52,143 bases of DNA, taken from positions 7,555 through 59,697 of the forward strand of contig FR902950.1 of NCBI GenBank assembly GCA_000438155.1, given 5' to 3'. The notes under the pieces were generated by a model, which saw nothing but the letters and a program-made list of their open reading frames with translations, searched no databases and had not been told where the DNA came from. Below, in pieces: positions 1 to 8,361 of this stretch. This DNA comes from Firmicutes bacterium CAG:95 (lineage in GTDB: Bacteria; Bacillota; Clostridia; Lachnospirales; Lachnospiraceae). Both the position numbers and the translations under genes were made by a program. Numbering within the stretch: the first letter of the stretch is position 1; each line of letters opens with the position of its first letter.

Positions 1-269
1 AACCGCCTTGCTAGAGTATCAAGTTCTATTTCCAAGTTCATATCAAATTGAGAACTATCACTTCTATATGTAAACCAACACGAACCCCCTACTCCCATCA
101 AAAAGCTTATTAACATTGGAATTACTACAAGTTCAATCCATGTCTTCATTTCATATGTACACTTAGTAATCCCAAGCACTCCAACAGAACACACTATTGT
201 AAATATTGTCATCCATGCTTTCCATTGAATACATTTCAGTTTTATTATGATTCTTTGAATTTTATTCAT
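1..269 (-). CDS. Unknown small membrane protein, 3' end beyond the window
   Basis: An open frame of 89 codons starts at ATG 269 and runs off the left edge without a stop. The leader carries an AGGAAAAGAG-type ribosome binding site just before the ATG. The product begins with a basic stretch (MNKIQRIIIKLKC), then a hydrophobic segment around residues 20-36, a short polar linker with KCTYEMK, a second hydrophobic segment around residues 46-64 ending SCWFTY, and then an acidic cytoplasmic-looking tail (FDMNLEIELD). That is two probable membrane spans. I do not recognise the family. It is AT-rich like the AlbA_2 gene upstream on the same strand, so the two may form a small accessory unit, separated by the hairpin at 395-423. 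Confidence 0.55.
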   Translation of the reverse strand, partial: MNKIQRIIIKLKCIQWKAWMTIFTIVCSVGVLGITKCTYEMKTWIELVVIPMLISFLMGVGGSCWFTYRSDSSQFDMNLEIELDTLARR

Positions 270-394
270 ATCTCTTTTCCTGCTCTCTACGTTAATTTGT
301 CGGGTGTCTTCATATGCTTTTCGTATCTACTTGTAATTCTTTATATTTTCTAAAGCTGAATTTGTTAAGTATTTTTTACTATTTGTTTTTTTGC

Positions 395-423
395 AAATTG
401 GCTTACCTATTGTAAGCCAATTT
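395..423. repeat. Perfect 12-bp inverted repeat between two accessory genes
   Basis: Arms AAATTGGCTTAC (395-406) and GTAAGCCAATTT (412-423) are exact reverse complements with the loop CTATT. The position downstream of the AlbA_2 gene suggests a terminator for it, but on the minus strand the stem is followed by GCAAAAAAAC rather than a T run, so termination is uncertain. The rest of 270-457 holds nothing else that I can identify apart from the leader of the left-edge gene. Confidence 0.6.
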
Positions 424-457
424 ACTCAAATAAACATCTTTATTTCCCAACCATTCT

Positions 458-2008
458 CTATTTAAGAATCTCCCATGTACCTGCTTTTGTAGAACCCACT
501 CGTTGAATTTCGCCGTTTTTCTTCATTGCTCGTATATGGTATCTTACTTTTGTAGCAGAAACATTTAACTCCTCTGCTAAATCCTCCGCATTAACAAAAG
601 GATTCTCTTTCATAATGTTTTTTATTTCTTTCGCAATTTCTTTTGTCATTTCTTTTGCGTTTTCTTTTGCGTTTTCTTTTGTAAAATCAGATTTTTTCTG
701 TTCTTCCTCGCGGATAGCAGCAAATTCTTCATTAATCATAACAACCGCCATTGTATAATCATCGGTATCATTATCCGGCAAAAACTGCAATTCCGGTGAA
801 TGATTCTCTTTTAATGCCTCCTTCGCGCGTCGAATTCCCGAACCGTATGACTCTATCAAATCCAGTGCAAAAAACATTTCTTTTAGCTCCGGATTCAAAT
901 ACTGCCGATCATCAAATCGGGTTTCTTTATTCATTGCCTCAATTGTAACAGGAGGCACAGGACGATTGTGGTTCACAAATGTTATTCTATCATTATAAAT
1001 ATAAATACCGATATAATTAGGTGATTCATACTGTTTATGCAAAATACAATTTGTCGCCAATTCCTCAAAAGCCGTCAATGGCCAGTTATACACGATCCTA
1101 TGCTCTATCGTCTCACTATCCCTGACAGTATAAGAAGCCATAATGTTATCCTTAAAATATCGGCTGACCTGCTTTGCCTGTAACCAAATTGGACCATCAA
1201 ATACCTTGGCTTCCATTTTATCAGTTCCAATAGCTTCCCTGATTATTTCCACATGTGCATACGGAATGAATTTATCTGGTCTCTCTGCAAACATTAATAC
1301 TGCAAAATTTTTCGCACGATACCCACCATATTCACTTTCGCTAATTAAGCCCATACTTTTGGCCATATCCAATTTTGACTGATTTCTGATATCTTCTCTG
1401 GCATTTGTAGCAATCAGGTACTCCTTTATATATTCGTAGTTCAAATCATCAAGAGTTGCTGTCTCATTCAAATTGGAACTGAATACATCATGTGCAAATT
1501 TGCGTAGCAATTCATATTCCTCTTTAAAATTTGGCAAACGGCTATCTCTTCTCACTCTGATGTATCTGCCTGCTTTTAATGAAATATCCTTATCATTTTC
1601 TGCCTTATCACTTGTCTGATATGGTCCTGAAGTTCCCGGTTCTACGGCTACAATAATGTAGTTCCTATCATCAATAATATCTGTAATCAAATGGTAACTT
1701 ACTTTTGGATGAATATTCGCTAATAATTGTTTCAACGAATTTTCTGTACTTTCTATGAGTGACTCTTCTACACCACAAATAGGTCTTTGGGGTATCGCTT
1801 TTTCTTCCGTCTTTGGATCATTTACTTCCTCTACTCCAATAAACAGCAGACCAATCTCCCTGTTCATGTAATTATTGGCAAATGCACATACTGTCTTTAA
1901 TATCTTATTTTTAAAAGTTGCAGACTTTTTATATTCAATATAATCATTCTCTATACTGCCTTTTTCCAGAATGTCATGAGCCATTCTTTGAATATTTTCA
2001 ATTCGCAT
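458..2008 (-). CDS. AlbA_2 (Schlafen-type) domain protein with GHKL-like region and C-terminal winged helix
   Basis: The 516-residue product has the order typical of the family once annotated as RecG-like or divergent-AAA regulators. Residues about 18-140 form an AlbA_2/Schlafen-type putative nucleic-acid-binding domain (IEYKKSATFKNKILKTVCAF, LLFIGVEE). Residues about 300-400 resemble the HATPase_c_4 segment (FEELATNCILHKQYESPN, and ESYGSGIRRAKEAL). The last 55 residues look like a winged helix (NPFVNAEDLAEELNVSATKVRYHIRAM). Between them is a short run of related units (TKENAKENAKEMTKEIAKEI), charged and probably helical, encoded by repetitive DNA near 640-690. Such proteins often sit in mobile or defence-linked islands. 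The substrate is unknown. Base composition is clearly AT-richer than the genes to its right, which suggests horizontal acquisition. Confidence 0.8.
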   Translation of the reverse strand: MRIENIQRMAHDILEKGSIENDYIEYKKSATFKNKILKTVCAFANNYMNREIGLLFIGVEEVNDPKTEEKAIPQRPICGVEESLIESTENSLKQLLANIHPKVSYHLITDIIDDRNYIIVAVEPGTSGPYQTSDKAENDKDISLKAGRYIRVRRDSRLPNFKEEYELLRKFAHDVFSSNLNETATLDDLNYEYIKEYLIATNAREDIRNQSKLDMAKSMGLISESEYGGYRAKNFAVLMFAERPDKFIPYAHVEIIREAIGTDKMEAKVFDGPIWLQAKQVSRYFKDNIMASYTVRDSETIEHRIVYNWPLTAFEELATNCILHKQYESPNYIGIYIYNDRITFVNHNRPVPPVTIEAMNKETRFDDRQYLNPELKEMFFALDLIESYGSGIRRAKEALKENHSPELQFLPDNDTDDYTMAVVMINEEFAAIREEEQKKSDFTKENAKENAKEMTKEIAKEIKNIMKENPFVNAEDLAEELNVSATKVRYHIRAMKKNGEIQRVGSTKAGTWEILK

Positions 2009-2093
2009 TTGCTTCTACCTGCCTTCTAAATTAACTACTTATAATTTTTATAAATATCCATCATGGCACTTCCCAACAGTCCCTTCTTCCCCA

Positions 2094-3968
2094 CTACTGT
2101 TCCGCAATTCTCGCAGCCAGTTCCTCCAGGTACATCCACCGATCCATCTTTTCTTCCAGCAGTTTTTCGGTTTCCTCTTTTTCGGCTGTCAGTTGATTCA
2201 GTTTTACGAAGTCTGTGGATACGGCGGCCATTTCCTCATCGAGCTTCCCGATCTTTTCCTCCAGTGCTGCTATATCCGCCTCTATGGTTTCATAATCCTT
2301 CTGCTCCTGATAAGTAAATTTTAACTTCTGCGGTCCACGGGTACGCTGTCCCTTCTGCCCGGTCTGGGGATCCGTTTTTGCGCAGTTCCCATTTCCTGTT
2401 TTTCCGGTCTGTGCTGCTTCCTCTGCCGCCTTTTCTTCCCTCTCAGCGAGTTTTTTCAGGGAATAATCAGTATAGCCGCCTTCGTACTGTCTGAGTTTTC
2501 CATCCTCTTCAAAGGCAAAAATCCGCTTCATCGTCCGGTCAAGGAAATACCGGTCATGCGATACGGTAACAACAATGCCTTCATACCGGTCCAGATAGTC
2601 CTCCAGGATCGTCAGCGTGGCAATATCAAGATTGTTGGTCGGCTCATCCAGCAAAATGAAGTTCGGGGACGTTGCCAGAACCCGAAGCAGATTCAGCCGC
2701 TTCTTTTCCCCACCGGACAATTTCCCGATCAGACTGTACTGCTTCTCCGGAGGAAATAAAAAACGGTCCAGCATAACGGAGGCCGACACTGGTCCATCCA
2801 CCGTCTGGATATATTCTGCCCGCTCTTTCACATAATCAATCGCTCTCTGGTTAGGATCCATGTAGGACAGGTCAATTTCCTTCCCATCTGCTGAGTTTTC
2901 CGAAGCAATCTCCTGCGCATAATATCCCATTTTCACGGTCTGACCGATCATGATCGTTCCGGAATCCGGAGGGATAAGTCCTGCAATCATTTTCATCAGC
3001 GTCGATTTTCCGCAGCCGTTAGGTCCGATAAATCCAACCCTGTCTCCCTTCAAAAAGATATAGGAAAAATCATCAATCAGTTTTCTTTCTCCATAGGACT
3101 TGCAGATATGCTGAAGCTCCACGGTCGTTTTCCCCATTCTTGTGGAAATGGAACTTAATTCTACCTGGAAGTCCTGTGTTGGTGCCTGCCGGTCCCGCAG
3201 TTCTTCATAACGCTGGATATGTGCTTTCTGCTTGGTAGAACGTGCCCTGGCTCCCCTGCGTATCCATTGAAGTTCCACACGCAGAATTGATTGACGCTTC
3301 CGTTCACTGGCTGCTTCCATATCCTGCCGCTCCGTTTTCAATTCCAGGAAGCCCGAATAATTGGTCTGATAGCTGTAAATTTTCCCTTTATCAATCTCGA
3401 TGATCCGGTTGCATACGCTGTCCAGAAAATACCGGTCATGGGTGACCATGAGGAACGCGCCTTTCCACTTTTTCAGATAATCCTCCAGCCAGTCTGCCAT
3501 GTCGTTATCCAGGTGGTTGGTCGGCTCATCCAAAAGCAGAATATCGGCCGGCGAAAGAAGCGCCGAAATCAGTGCAAGCCGCTTCCTTTGTCCTCCGGAT
3601 AACTGGCCTGCCGGCTGCGTAAAATCCTGAATTCCAAGCCGGGTCATCATCGTTTTGGCTTCGCTCTCTATGGACCAGCGGTTTTCTTCCGTGACATTTC
3701 CCTGCAATACACATTCCAGGCTGCTTTTGTCCGCTGCAAATTCCGGATGCTGCGGAAGATAACGCATTACCACATGATTTGCAATCGTAATGTTACCTTC
3801 TTCCGGCTCCTCTGTTCCCATAATCATCTTCAGCAACGTTGTCTTTCCGGTTCCGTTAATGCCGATGACGCCAACCTTTTCTCCCTCCTGCAGGGAAAAG
3901 GAAGCATCCTCAAACAGCTTTCTTTCCGTATAGGATTTCGTCACATTTTCTATATTAATCAGATTCAT
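2094..3968 (-). CDS. ABC-F family ATPase (Uup-like)
   Basis: The 624-residue soluble protein has two ABC domains and no membrane spans. The first has Walker A GINGTGKTT (about residue 36), signature LSGGQRKRLALISALL and Walker B DILLLDEPTNHLD. The second has GPNGCGKST (about residue 345), LSGGEKKRLNLLRVLA and FILLDEPTNNLD. The roughly 80-residue linker between them is rich in Arg/Lys and Gln, as in the P-site tRNA interaction motif of ABC-F proteins. The C-terminal 90 residues (DYETIEADIAALEEKIGKLD) form a coiled coil as in Uup. ABC-F proteins act on ribosomes or on DNA intermediates rather than in transport. Uup itself, translation factors such as EttA, and antibiotic-resistance ABC-Fs all share this layout. 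The Uup-type tail favours a housekeeping role. It appears monocistronic, with a strong terminator for the upstream exporter operon 150 bases ahead. Confidence 0.93.
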   Translation of the reverse strand: MNLINIENVTKSYTERKLFEDASFSLQEGEKVGVIGINGTGKTTLLKMIMGTEEPEEGNITIANHVVMRYLPQHPEFAADKSSLECVLQGNVTEENRWSIESEAKTMMTRLGIQDFTQPAGQLSGGQRKRLALISALLSPADILLLDEPTNHLDNDMADWLEDYLKKWKGAFLMVTHDRYFLDSVCNRIIEIDKGKIYSYQTNYSGFLELKTERQDMEAASERKRQSILRVELQWIRRGARARSTKQKAHIQRYEELRDRQAPTQDFQVELSSISTRMGKTTVELQHICKSYGERKLIDDFSYIFLKGDRVGFIGPNGCGKSTLMKMIAGLIPPDSGTIMIGQTVKMGYYAQEIASENSADGKEIDLSYMDPNQRAIDYVKERAEYIQTVDGPVSASVMLDRFLFPPEKQYSLIGKLSGGEKKRLNLLRVLATSPNFILLDEPTNNLDIATLTILEDYLDRYEGIVVTVSHDRYFLDRTMKRIFAFEEDGKLRQYEGGYTDYSLKKLAEREEKAAEEAAQTGKTGNGNCAKTDPQTGQKGQRTRGPQKLKFTYQEQKDYETIEADIAALEEKIGKLDEEMAAVSTDFVKLNQLTAEKEETEKLLEEKMDRWMYLEELAARIAEQ

Positions 3969-4117
3969 GCTCCTGCCTCTTTCTGTTGTCCTTTTTCACT
4001 TTTATCCAGGGATTCCGTCTACCAATACCATTCCGTCCGCCGTAAATTAGTATATGGCCTGCTGTTTCGTATCCGTCCTGCTTCTTCCAGATCCGCATAT
4101 AAAATCTGTGCTTACCC

Positions 4118-4167
4118 AAAAACTCCCGGCACCTGTAAGATTCATTGTATCGAACAAGTGCCGGGAG
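4118..4167 (-). terminator. Rho-independent terminator of the tetR-ABC exporter operon
   Basis: On the minus strand CTCCCGGCAC (4167-4158) pairs exactly with GTGCCGGGAG (4132-4123) and is followed at once by TTTTTGGG. The 25-base loop contains a small inner TTGT/ACAA pairing. It separates the exporter operon from the ABC-F gene. 3,969-4,117 holds the ABC-F leader and no recognisable gene. Confidence 0.85.
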
Positions 4168-4201
4168 ATCAAGCTGATCTTGTATTTCATATTAAGTTCA
4201 T

Positions 4202-4283
4202 GTTACAGTTCAGCCCTGCTCATTCATAAGCTGCCGGATTGTACAGATTGGCTAACAAATATACGTGTTTTCCGGCAGCTTAT
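4202..4283. repeat. Palindromic repeat element, degenerate copy (family of 41441-41541)
   Basis: GTTACAGTTCAGCCCTGC (4202-4219) differs by one base from 41441-41458, and in both places it is followed within 6-12 bases by ATAAGCTGCC. Here ATAAGCTGCCGGA (4226-4238) pairs exactly with TCCGGCAGCTTAT (4271-4283), and that right arm contains the stop codon of the permease gene. The matching GTTACAG right arm seen in the second copy is missing, so this copy is partial or diverged. Confidence 0.6.
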
Positions 4284-5416
4284 TCCAGCATGATGCTTTT
4301 TACGGACTGCCGTTCAATCTTCCCGGAATAAACATACAGAATCAGTTCGTAAGCAAGGAGAAAGGTTACAAGGGAAACCAGCATGGCCTTCCAGTTAAAA
4401 TGGAATTCCGGCATTGTCTCCCAGTCTGCAAATATCACATCTACCATGATCCGCAGCAGCACGTACTGATACAGCGTCCCGATCAGAAAGCCGACATAGG
4501 AAACCGGACGGTAACCGCCGAAAACAGATCGGCTGCACTCAGTTTTCGAATAGCCGAATACCTTCATCATTGCAATCGTTTGGGTATTGGCATTTAAAAC
4601 ACTGGTTAAAGACATCAGAAGCGTCATAAAGGCAAGTATCAACCCAATGGAAAGCATAATCCACGCCATCTGTTCACTGGCCAAATCGTCCATCGCCATA
4701 GACATCTGTGTCATGGCAGAAAAGCAAAAAGCAGAAAAGCCAACAAAAAATACCAGTATTTTCCGGCTGTGCAGCGTACTTTTCCTTAATCCTGAAAGGA
4801 AAGAATCCTCCTCCTTATCCCTGGTAAAGTGCTTCCCTTTGCTATGCTTCCTTTCCTTAAGCAGATCAAGCACCGGGCAGTTCAGATCAAGGTACGCATA
4901 GAATACCGCAAGAAGCATAAAGAACAATGTCGGCAAAACCACAAGGAAAAGAACCAGGTTTCCATGAAACTGCGGCTCCAGATCCGGAAGAATCTTCTCC
5001 TTATTCATAACCCGGTAAAAGGTTGGCAGGTAAAGCCATGCAGCCCCAAATCCGATCCCTGCTCCTGCAAGCACACTGAAGCCAAACACCCAGAAGCTTT
5101 TTGCAATATGTAACCGGGAATAGCCAAGCGCCTTCAGAATTCCAAGCTCTTTTCCATGTGTATCAATATAATTCTTAATATAAAAGACCAACAGAATTAC
5201 TGTGGTAATGATCAGACAACCGCCGCTCACCCCAACAACAACCTTAGCGGTTCCCATCTGTGCCTCATAAAACACAATTTCCTGATATGCGGTGATTATT
5301 TCCCTGATTGCCGGCAGATCCATTTTGTAGTTTAAAAAGATAGTGCATACAAACGCAGCACAAAGAGTTACCACCGTGATTGCAGCCAGCTTACCCAGAT
5401 CTTTCATTCCAATCAT
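4280..5416 (-). CDS. FtsX/MacB-type ABC transporter permease
   Basis: The 378-residue membrane protein has about eight spans arranged as two four-span halves. The first half includes IITTVILLVFYIKNYIDTHG followed by KELGILKALGYSRLHI, the coupling-helix motif of the FtsX/MacB permease domain. The second half repeats it with NTQTIAMMKVFGYSKTE. It is made with the ATPase encoded 6 bases upstream, and the pair is under the TetR gene at the head of the operon. This layout is typical of exporters of antimicrobial peptides, lipids or other envelope-active compounds, but nothing here identifies the substrate. It is short for the family because the extracytoplasmic loop between the halves is small. 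The last codons overlap a palindromic repeat arm. Confidence 0.85.
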   Translation of the reverse strand: MIGMKDLGKLAAITVVTLCAAFVCTIFLNYKMDLPAIREIITAYQEIVFYEAQMGTAKVVVGVSGGCLIITTVILLVFYIKNYIDTHGKELGILKALGYSRLHIAKSFWVFGFSVLAGAGIGFGAAWLYLPTFYRVMNKEKILPDLEPQFHGNLVLFLVVLPTLFFMLLAVFYAYLDLNCPVLDLLKERKHSKGKHFTRDKEEDSFLSGLRKSTLHSRKILVFFVGFSAFCFSAMTQMSMAMDDLASEQMAWIMLSIGLILAFMTLLMSLTSVLNANTQTIAMMKVFGYSKTECSRSVFGGYRPVSYVGFLIGTLYQYVLLRIMVDVIFADWETMPEFHFNWKAMLVSLVTFLLAYELILYVYSGKIERQSVKSIMLE

Positions 5417-5422
5417 CCAGAC

Positions 5423-6115
5423 TCACCATCCTATCTCATATGCGGTTTTCTGTGTCTGCGTCGTATAGACCTCCGACACCTTCCCATTGTTCATCCGGAT
5501 CACAGTTTTCGCCATTTCCGCAATATTCAGATTATGCGTTACCATGATAATCGTGAATCCGTATTCCTTCTGCAATTCACTGATATACTGCAGAACCTGC
5601 CGTCCGGTATCTTCATCCAGGGCACCCGTAGGTTCGTCCAAAAATAAAACCTCCGGTCTTTTGGCAAGTGCTCTGGCAACCGATACACGCTGCTGTTCCC
5701 CACCCGACAATTCGCTGGGGAATTTGTAAAGCTTGTTTTCCAGTCCAACTTCTTTAAGAATGGCTTTATAATCGCTGTTTACGGCAAGATCTGCTCCCAT
5801 CTTCACATTTTTGCCTACATTCATGTTCTGCAGGAGATAATACTGCTGAAAAATAAAACCGATCTTCTTTCTCCGGAAGGCCGTCAGCTCCTTGTCCGTA
5901 AGTCCTGTGATTTCGGTATCATCATAAAAAATCTGACCGCTTTCTGCCCGTTCGAGTCCCGATAATACATTCAGTAATGTGGACTTGCCGGATCCCGATG
6001 CTCCCAGAATCACAACGAAATCTCCATCCTCAATCGTCAGACTGATATTTTTCAAAACCTGAAAGCGGCTTTCCCCACTTCCATAAAATTTATTGATTTC
6101 TCTGGCTTTAATCAT
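5423..6115 (-). CDS. ABC transporter ATP-binding protein (LolD/MacB class)
   Basis: The 230-residue ATPase has Walker A GASGSGKST (about residues 37-45), Q-loop FIFQQYYLLQNMN, signature ELSGGEQQRVSVARAL, Walker B VLFLDEPTGALDEDT and H-loop MVTHN. The wording LDEPTGALD and the Q-loop place it in the LolD/MacB/FtsE-like class that works with FtsX-type permeases, in agreement with the neighbouring gene. A strong site (AAGGGGG) precedes the ATG, which overlaps the last 8 bases of the TetR gene. This overlap points to translational coupling and a three-gene operon of regulator, ATPase and permease. Confidence 0.95.
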   Translation of the reverse strand: MIKAREINKFYGSGESRFQVLKNISLTIEDGDFVVILGASGSGKSTLLNVLSGLERAESGQIFYDDTEITGLTDKELTAFRRKKIGFIFQQYYLLQNMNVGKNVKMGADLAVNSDYKAILKEVGLENKLYKFPSELSGGEQQRVSVARALAKRPEVLFLDEPTGALDEDTGRQVLQYISELQKEYGFTIIMVTHNLNIAEMAKTVIRMNNGKVSEVYTTQTQKTAYEIGW

Positions 6116-6689
6116 GCTTTTCCCCCTTTAATTCCTGAATGAGCAGTCCCCTAAAGACCTCTGCCATCATCTGTTCAATTTCTTCTTTCGTAAACCGGCA
6201 CATCTTCGTTGCACACAATGCGGCAATTCCATGTGAATAAATCCATAAATGCCGGTAAATTCTCTCTGCCACCGCTTCCTCAAGCTGATATCCCTCCATC
6301 AGGGAAGAAAGTATTTTTTCATAATTGTCATCGATCACAGGAAGTACATGCCGGACATCCAGAATCTCCCCCTGCTCCTTCATAAAGAGAATCTGAAACA
6401 GCTTCGGCTCTCGGATGGCAAAGAGAATATACTGTGTACCAACGCCACGGAATGCAGGTGTTTCCCTAAGTCCTCTCTCCACATATTCTGCATACAGCCT
6501 CTTCGCTGCCCCAATCACTTCCTCCTGCACCTCTTCCATACTGGTAAAGATACTGAAAATTGGTTTCGGCGAGGAACCGAGCCTTCCCCCAAGTGCTCTT
6601 GCCGTAAGCTCGGAAAACCCTTCTGTCCGCACCATTTCGAATGCGGCCTGTATGATTTCTTCTTTCGTAAATTTACATTTCGGTGGCAT
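6108..6689 (-). CDS. TetR/AcrR family regulator of the adjacent ABC exporter
   Basis: The 193-residue protein starts with a TetR-type helix-turn-helix (FTKEEIIQAAFEMVRTEGFS, then LTARALGGRLGSSPKPIFSI). The remainder is helical with no strong family mark, as expected for a ligand-binding half. GGGAG repeats precede the ATG. It heads an operon with the overlapping ATPase and permease genes. The promoter at 6772-6800 is a full sigma-A consensus and is bracketed by GAAACA/TGTTTC inverted repeats, so autorepression relieved by the exported compound is the likely control. The operator assignment is inference from position and symmetry. Confidence 0.88.
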   Translation of the reverse strand: MPPKCKFTKEEIIQAAFEMVRTEGFSELTARALGGRLGSSPKPIFSIFTSMEEVQEEVIGAAKRLYAEYVERGLRETPAFRGVGTQYILFAIREPKLFQILFMKEQGEILDVRHVLPVIDDNYEKILSSLMEGYQLEEAVAERIYRHLWIYSHGIAALCATKMCRFTKEEIEQMMAEVFRGLLIQELKGEKHD

Positions 6690-6741
6690 CTCCCATTCTC
6701 CCTTCGGTTTGGAAACATTCCCATTTTGAAATTTTTATTAA

Positions 6742-6800
6742 GAAACATTTGTTTCGCAACATCTGTTTCCTATTATACAGAAACATTCACATCATGTCAA
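6742..6800 (-). promoter_or_regulatory. Consensus sigma-A promoter with TetR-type operator repeats
   Basis: On the minus strand TTGACA (6800-6795), a 17-base spacer and TATAAT (6777-6772) match the sigma-A consensus at all 12 positions. TGTTTC (6764-6769) and GAAACA (6780-6785) form an inverted repeat centred on the -10 box. Just downstream lies a second palindrome, GAAACATTTGTTTC (6742-6755). The likely reader is the TetR protein encoded next. Confidence 0.85.
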
Positions 6801-6851
6801 GGACCATTCATAAAAAATTATCCTGTGCTCCTGTAAAAGCAATATTTACAG

Positions 6852-6893
6852 ACAAAAAAACAGGCAGCCTTTGTTATAAGACAAACTGCCTGT
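6852..6893 (-). terminator. Rho-independent terminator after the spoVAF-type gene
   Basis: On the minus strand ACAGGCAG pairs with CTGCCTGT, with a further TTTGT/ACAAA inner stem, and the hairpin is followed by seven T residues (6860-6854). It ends the nrdD-nrdG-dut-spoVAF direction of transcription before the TetR operon. Confidence 0.88.
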
Positions 6894-6904
6894 AAGCCCT
6901 CTTC

Positions 6905-6945
6905 TGTATGGTTCGCACTCAGCTCGAAATAACCTTGCTGAGTGC
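6905..6945. repeat. Dispersed hairpin repeat, copy 1 (second copy at 48620)
   Basis: The 31 bases 6905-6935 recur at 48620-48650 with a single change. Within this copy GCACTCAGC (6915-6923) pairs exactly with GCTGAGTGC (6937-6945), giving a 9-bp stem. It lies between the stop codon at 6949 and the terminator at 6852-6893. The second copy has kept the loop sequence but lost part of the stem symmetry. Confidence 0.7.
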
Positions 6946-6948
6946 ATT

Positions 6949-8361
6949 TTACCGTGATCCCGGCAGCCGGTGCCGGAACAGTACACGTGACAGTGCTCTT
7001 CCGTTAAAGGGAAACAAAGGATACATATAGCTCTTTTTTGCAATGGTCTGGTTGGAAAATAATACAACCACACAGAAGATTACGGCTGTGATATATCCAA
7101 AGACACCAAAGATAGCTGTCATAACAAGATTAATCATTCTCATAAATTTCACTGCATAGCCAAGCTCATAGCTGGCCTGGGAATAGCTTGCAATCGCAAC
7201 AAATGCCATATAAAGCATGACCTCGGAATTAAACCAGCCGCTGTTTACCGAGAACTCCCCCAGGACAAGCGCCGCCATCACACTTAAGGGCGTGCTTAAC
7301 ATATTGGGAGTATTTACGGCTGCAAGCCGCAGTCCGTCAATCGCCAGCTCCAGCATCAGGAACTGCCAGATCAGAGGAATATTAATATCTCCCTGTACTG
7401 CAATAAATTCAAATCCGTGAGGAATCCACTGTGGATACTGCATCAGCAGTAAAAAGGTCGGTGTCCAGAAATACGTCAAAATGGCAATAATCATTCTGGC
7501 AATCCGAAGATACGTTCCGGTAATCGGTGGGAAATAATAATCATCAGCCTCTTCTATTACATCAAATACGGATGTTGGAGTAATCATGGCTGATGGTGAA
7601 TTGTCCACCAGTATGACCACATCCCCTTCCAGAATCTGTGCCGCCGCAGTATCCGGCCGTTCGGTAAATTTGAATTTAGGAAACGGATTGATCCACCGCT
7701 TTTTATATAAGCATTCCGCAAGGCTTTCCTGATTCATCGTTAAGGCATCCGCATGAATGTGACTGATTTTATTCTTGATATCATTTAAAAAATCATGATC
7801 CACCCGGTCGTTCATATAGCACAGGACAATGTCCGTCTGCGAGCTTTTCCCGGCCTTCATAATTTCCATGCGAAGATCTGTGCTCCGTATTCTTCTACGG
7901 ATCAGTGCAGTGTTAAAAACAACGGTTTCCACGAACCCGTCTTTGGAGCCCCGGAGCGTTTTGTCCTTTTCCGGTTCTGATACACTTCGCGCCGGATAGC
8001 TTCTGGAATCAATTAAAAGGCATTCCTCATAGCCATCAATAAATAAAGCAAATACTCCGGAAAGAATAAAATAGATAATCTCCTTCCATTCTGAATTCAG
8101 ATCAACCTCCACATAGGGAATCTTCTTTTTTGACATTTCATGTGCATTTTCCGGCAGATCCTCTTCCTTCATATCCATAAAATACTGAAGCATTTTCTGC
8201 ATCAGTTCATCCTTGCAAAAGCCATCAATAAAGTACATACAGGCTTCTCTTTCTCCAATACGGATTACCCTGTATACCACGTCAAAATTCTGATTGACTT
8301 TCAATTGATCATTCAGATAATTCATATTTTCTGAAAGAACCGCACTCATTTTTTCACACAT
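6949..8361 (-). CDS. spoVAF: GerA-family spore protein, SpoVAF type
   Basis: The 470-residue protein belongs to the GerA/SpoVAF family of spore inner-membrane proteins. The N-terminal half is soluble (VDHDFLNDIKNKI, GDVVILVDNSPSAMITPTSV), and the C-terminal half has about four to five spans (IARMIIAILTYFWTPTFLLL, then LAIDGLRLAAVNTPNMLSTP and MTAIFGVFGYITAVIFCVVV). The N-terminal stretch VDGFCKDELMQK-like (here FIDGFCKDELMQKMLQYFM) and the length near 490 fit SpoVAF better than the GerAA germinant-receptor subunit, but a GerAA paralogue without B and C partners cannot be excluded. SpoVAF-type proteins are made in the forespore and take part in germination. A sigma-G-like promoter lies directly upstream, and the start region is the 3' arm of a predicted SD-blocking hairpin. 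AAGGAG precedes the ATG. Unusually it is not in a spoVA operon but downstream of dut. Confidence 0.82.
   Translation of the reverse strand: MCEKMSAVLSENMNYLNDQLKVNQNFDVVYRVIRIGEREACMYFIDGFCKDELMQKMLQYFMDMKEEDLPENAHEMSKKKIPYVEVDLNSEWKEIIYFILSGVFALFIDGYEECLLIDSRSYPARSVSEPEKDKTLRGSKDGFVETVVFNTALIRRRIRSTDLRMEIMKAGKSSQTDIVLCYMNDRVDHDFLNDIKNKISHIHADALTMNQESLAECLYKKRWINPFPKFKFTERPDTAAAQILEGDVVILVDNSPSAMITPTSVFDVIEEADDYYFPPITGTYLRIARMIIAILTYFWTPTFLLLMQYPQWIPHGFEFIAVQGDINIPLIWQFLMLELAIDGLRLAAVNTPNMLSTPLSVMAALVLGEFSVNSGWFNSEVMLYMAFVAIASYSQASYELGYAVKFMRMINLVMTAIFGVFGYITAVIFCVVVLFSNQTIAKKSYMYPLFPFNGRALSRVLFRHRLPGSR

Noticed and set aside
643..690. Possible CRISPR-like or microsatellite repeat
   Set aside because: It is the coding repeat of the KENAKE-type linker in the AlbA_2 protein. 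Units are too short and lack spacers.
6249..6836. 195-codon plus-strand frame across the TetR gene and its promoter
   Set aside because: Runs antisense through a clear TetR gene and through the consensus promoter. His/Cys/Phe-rich shadow composition.
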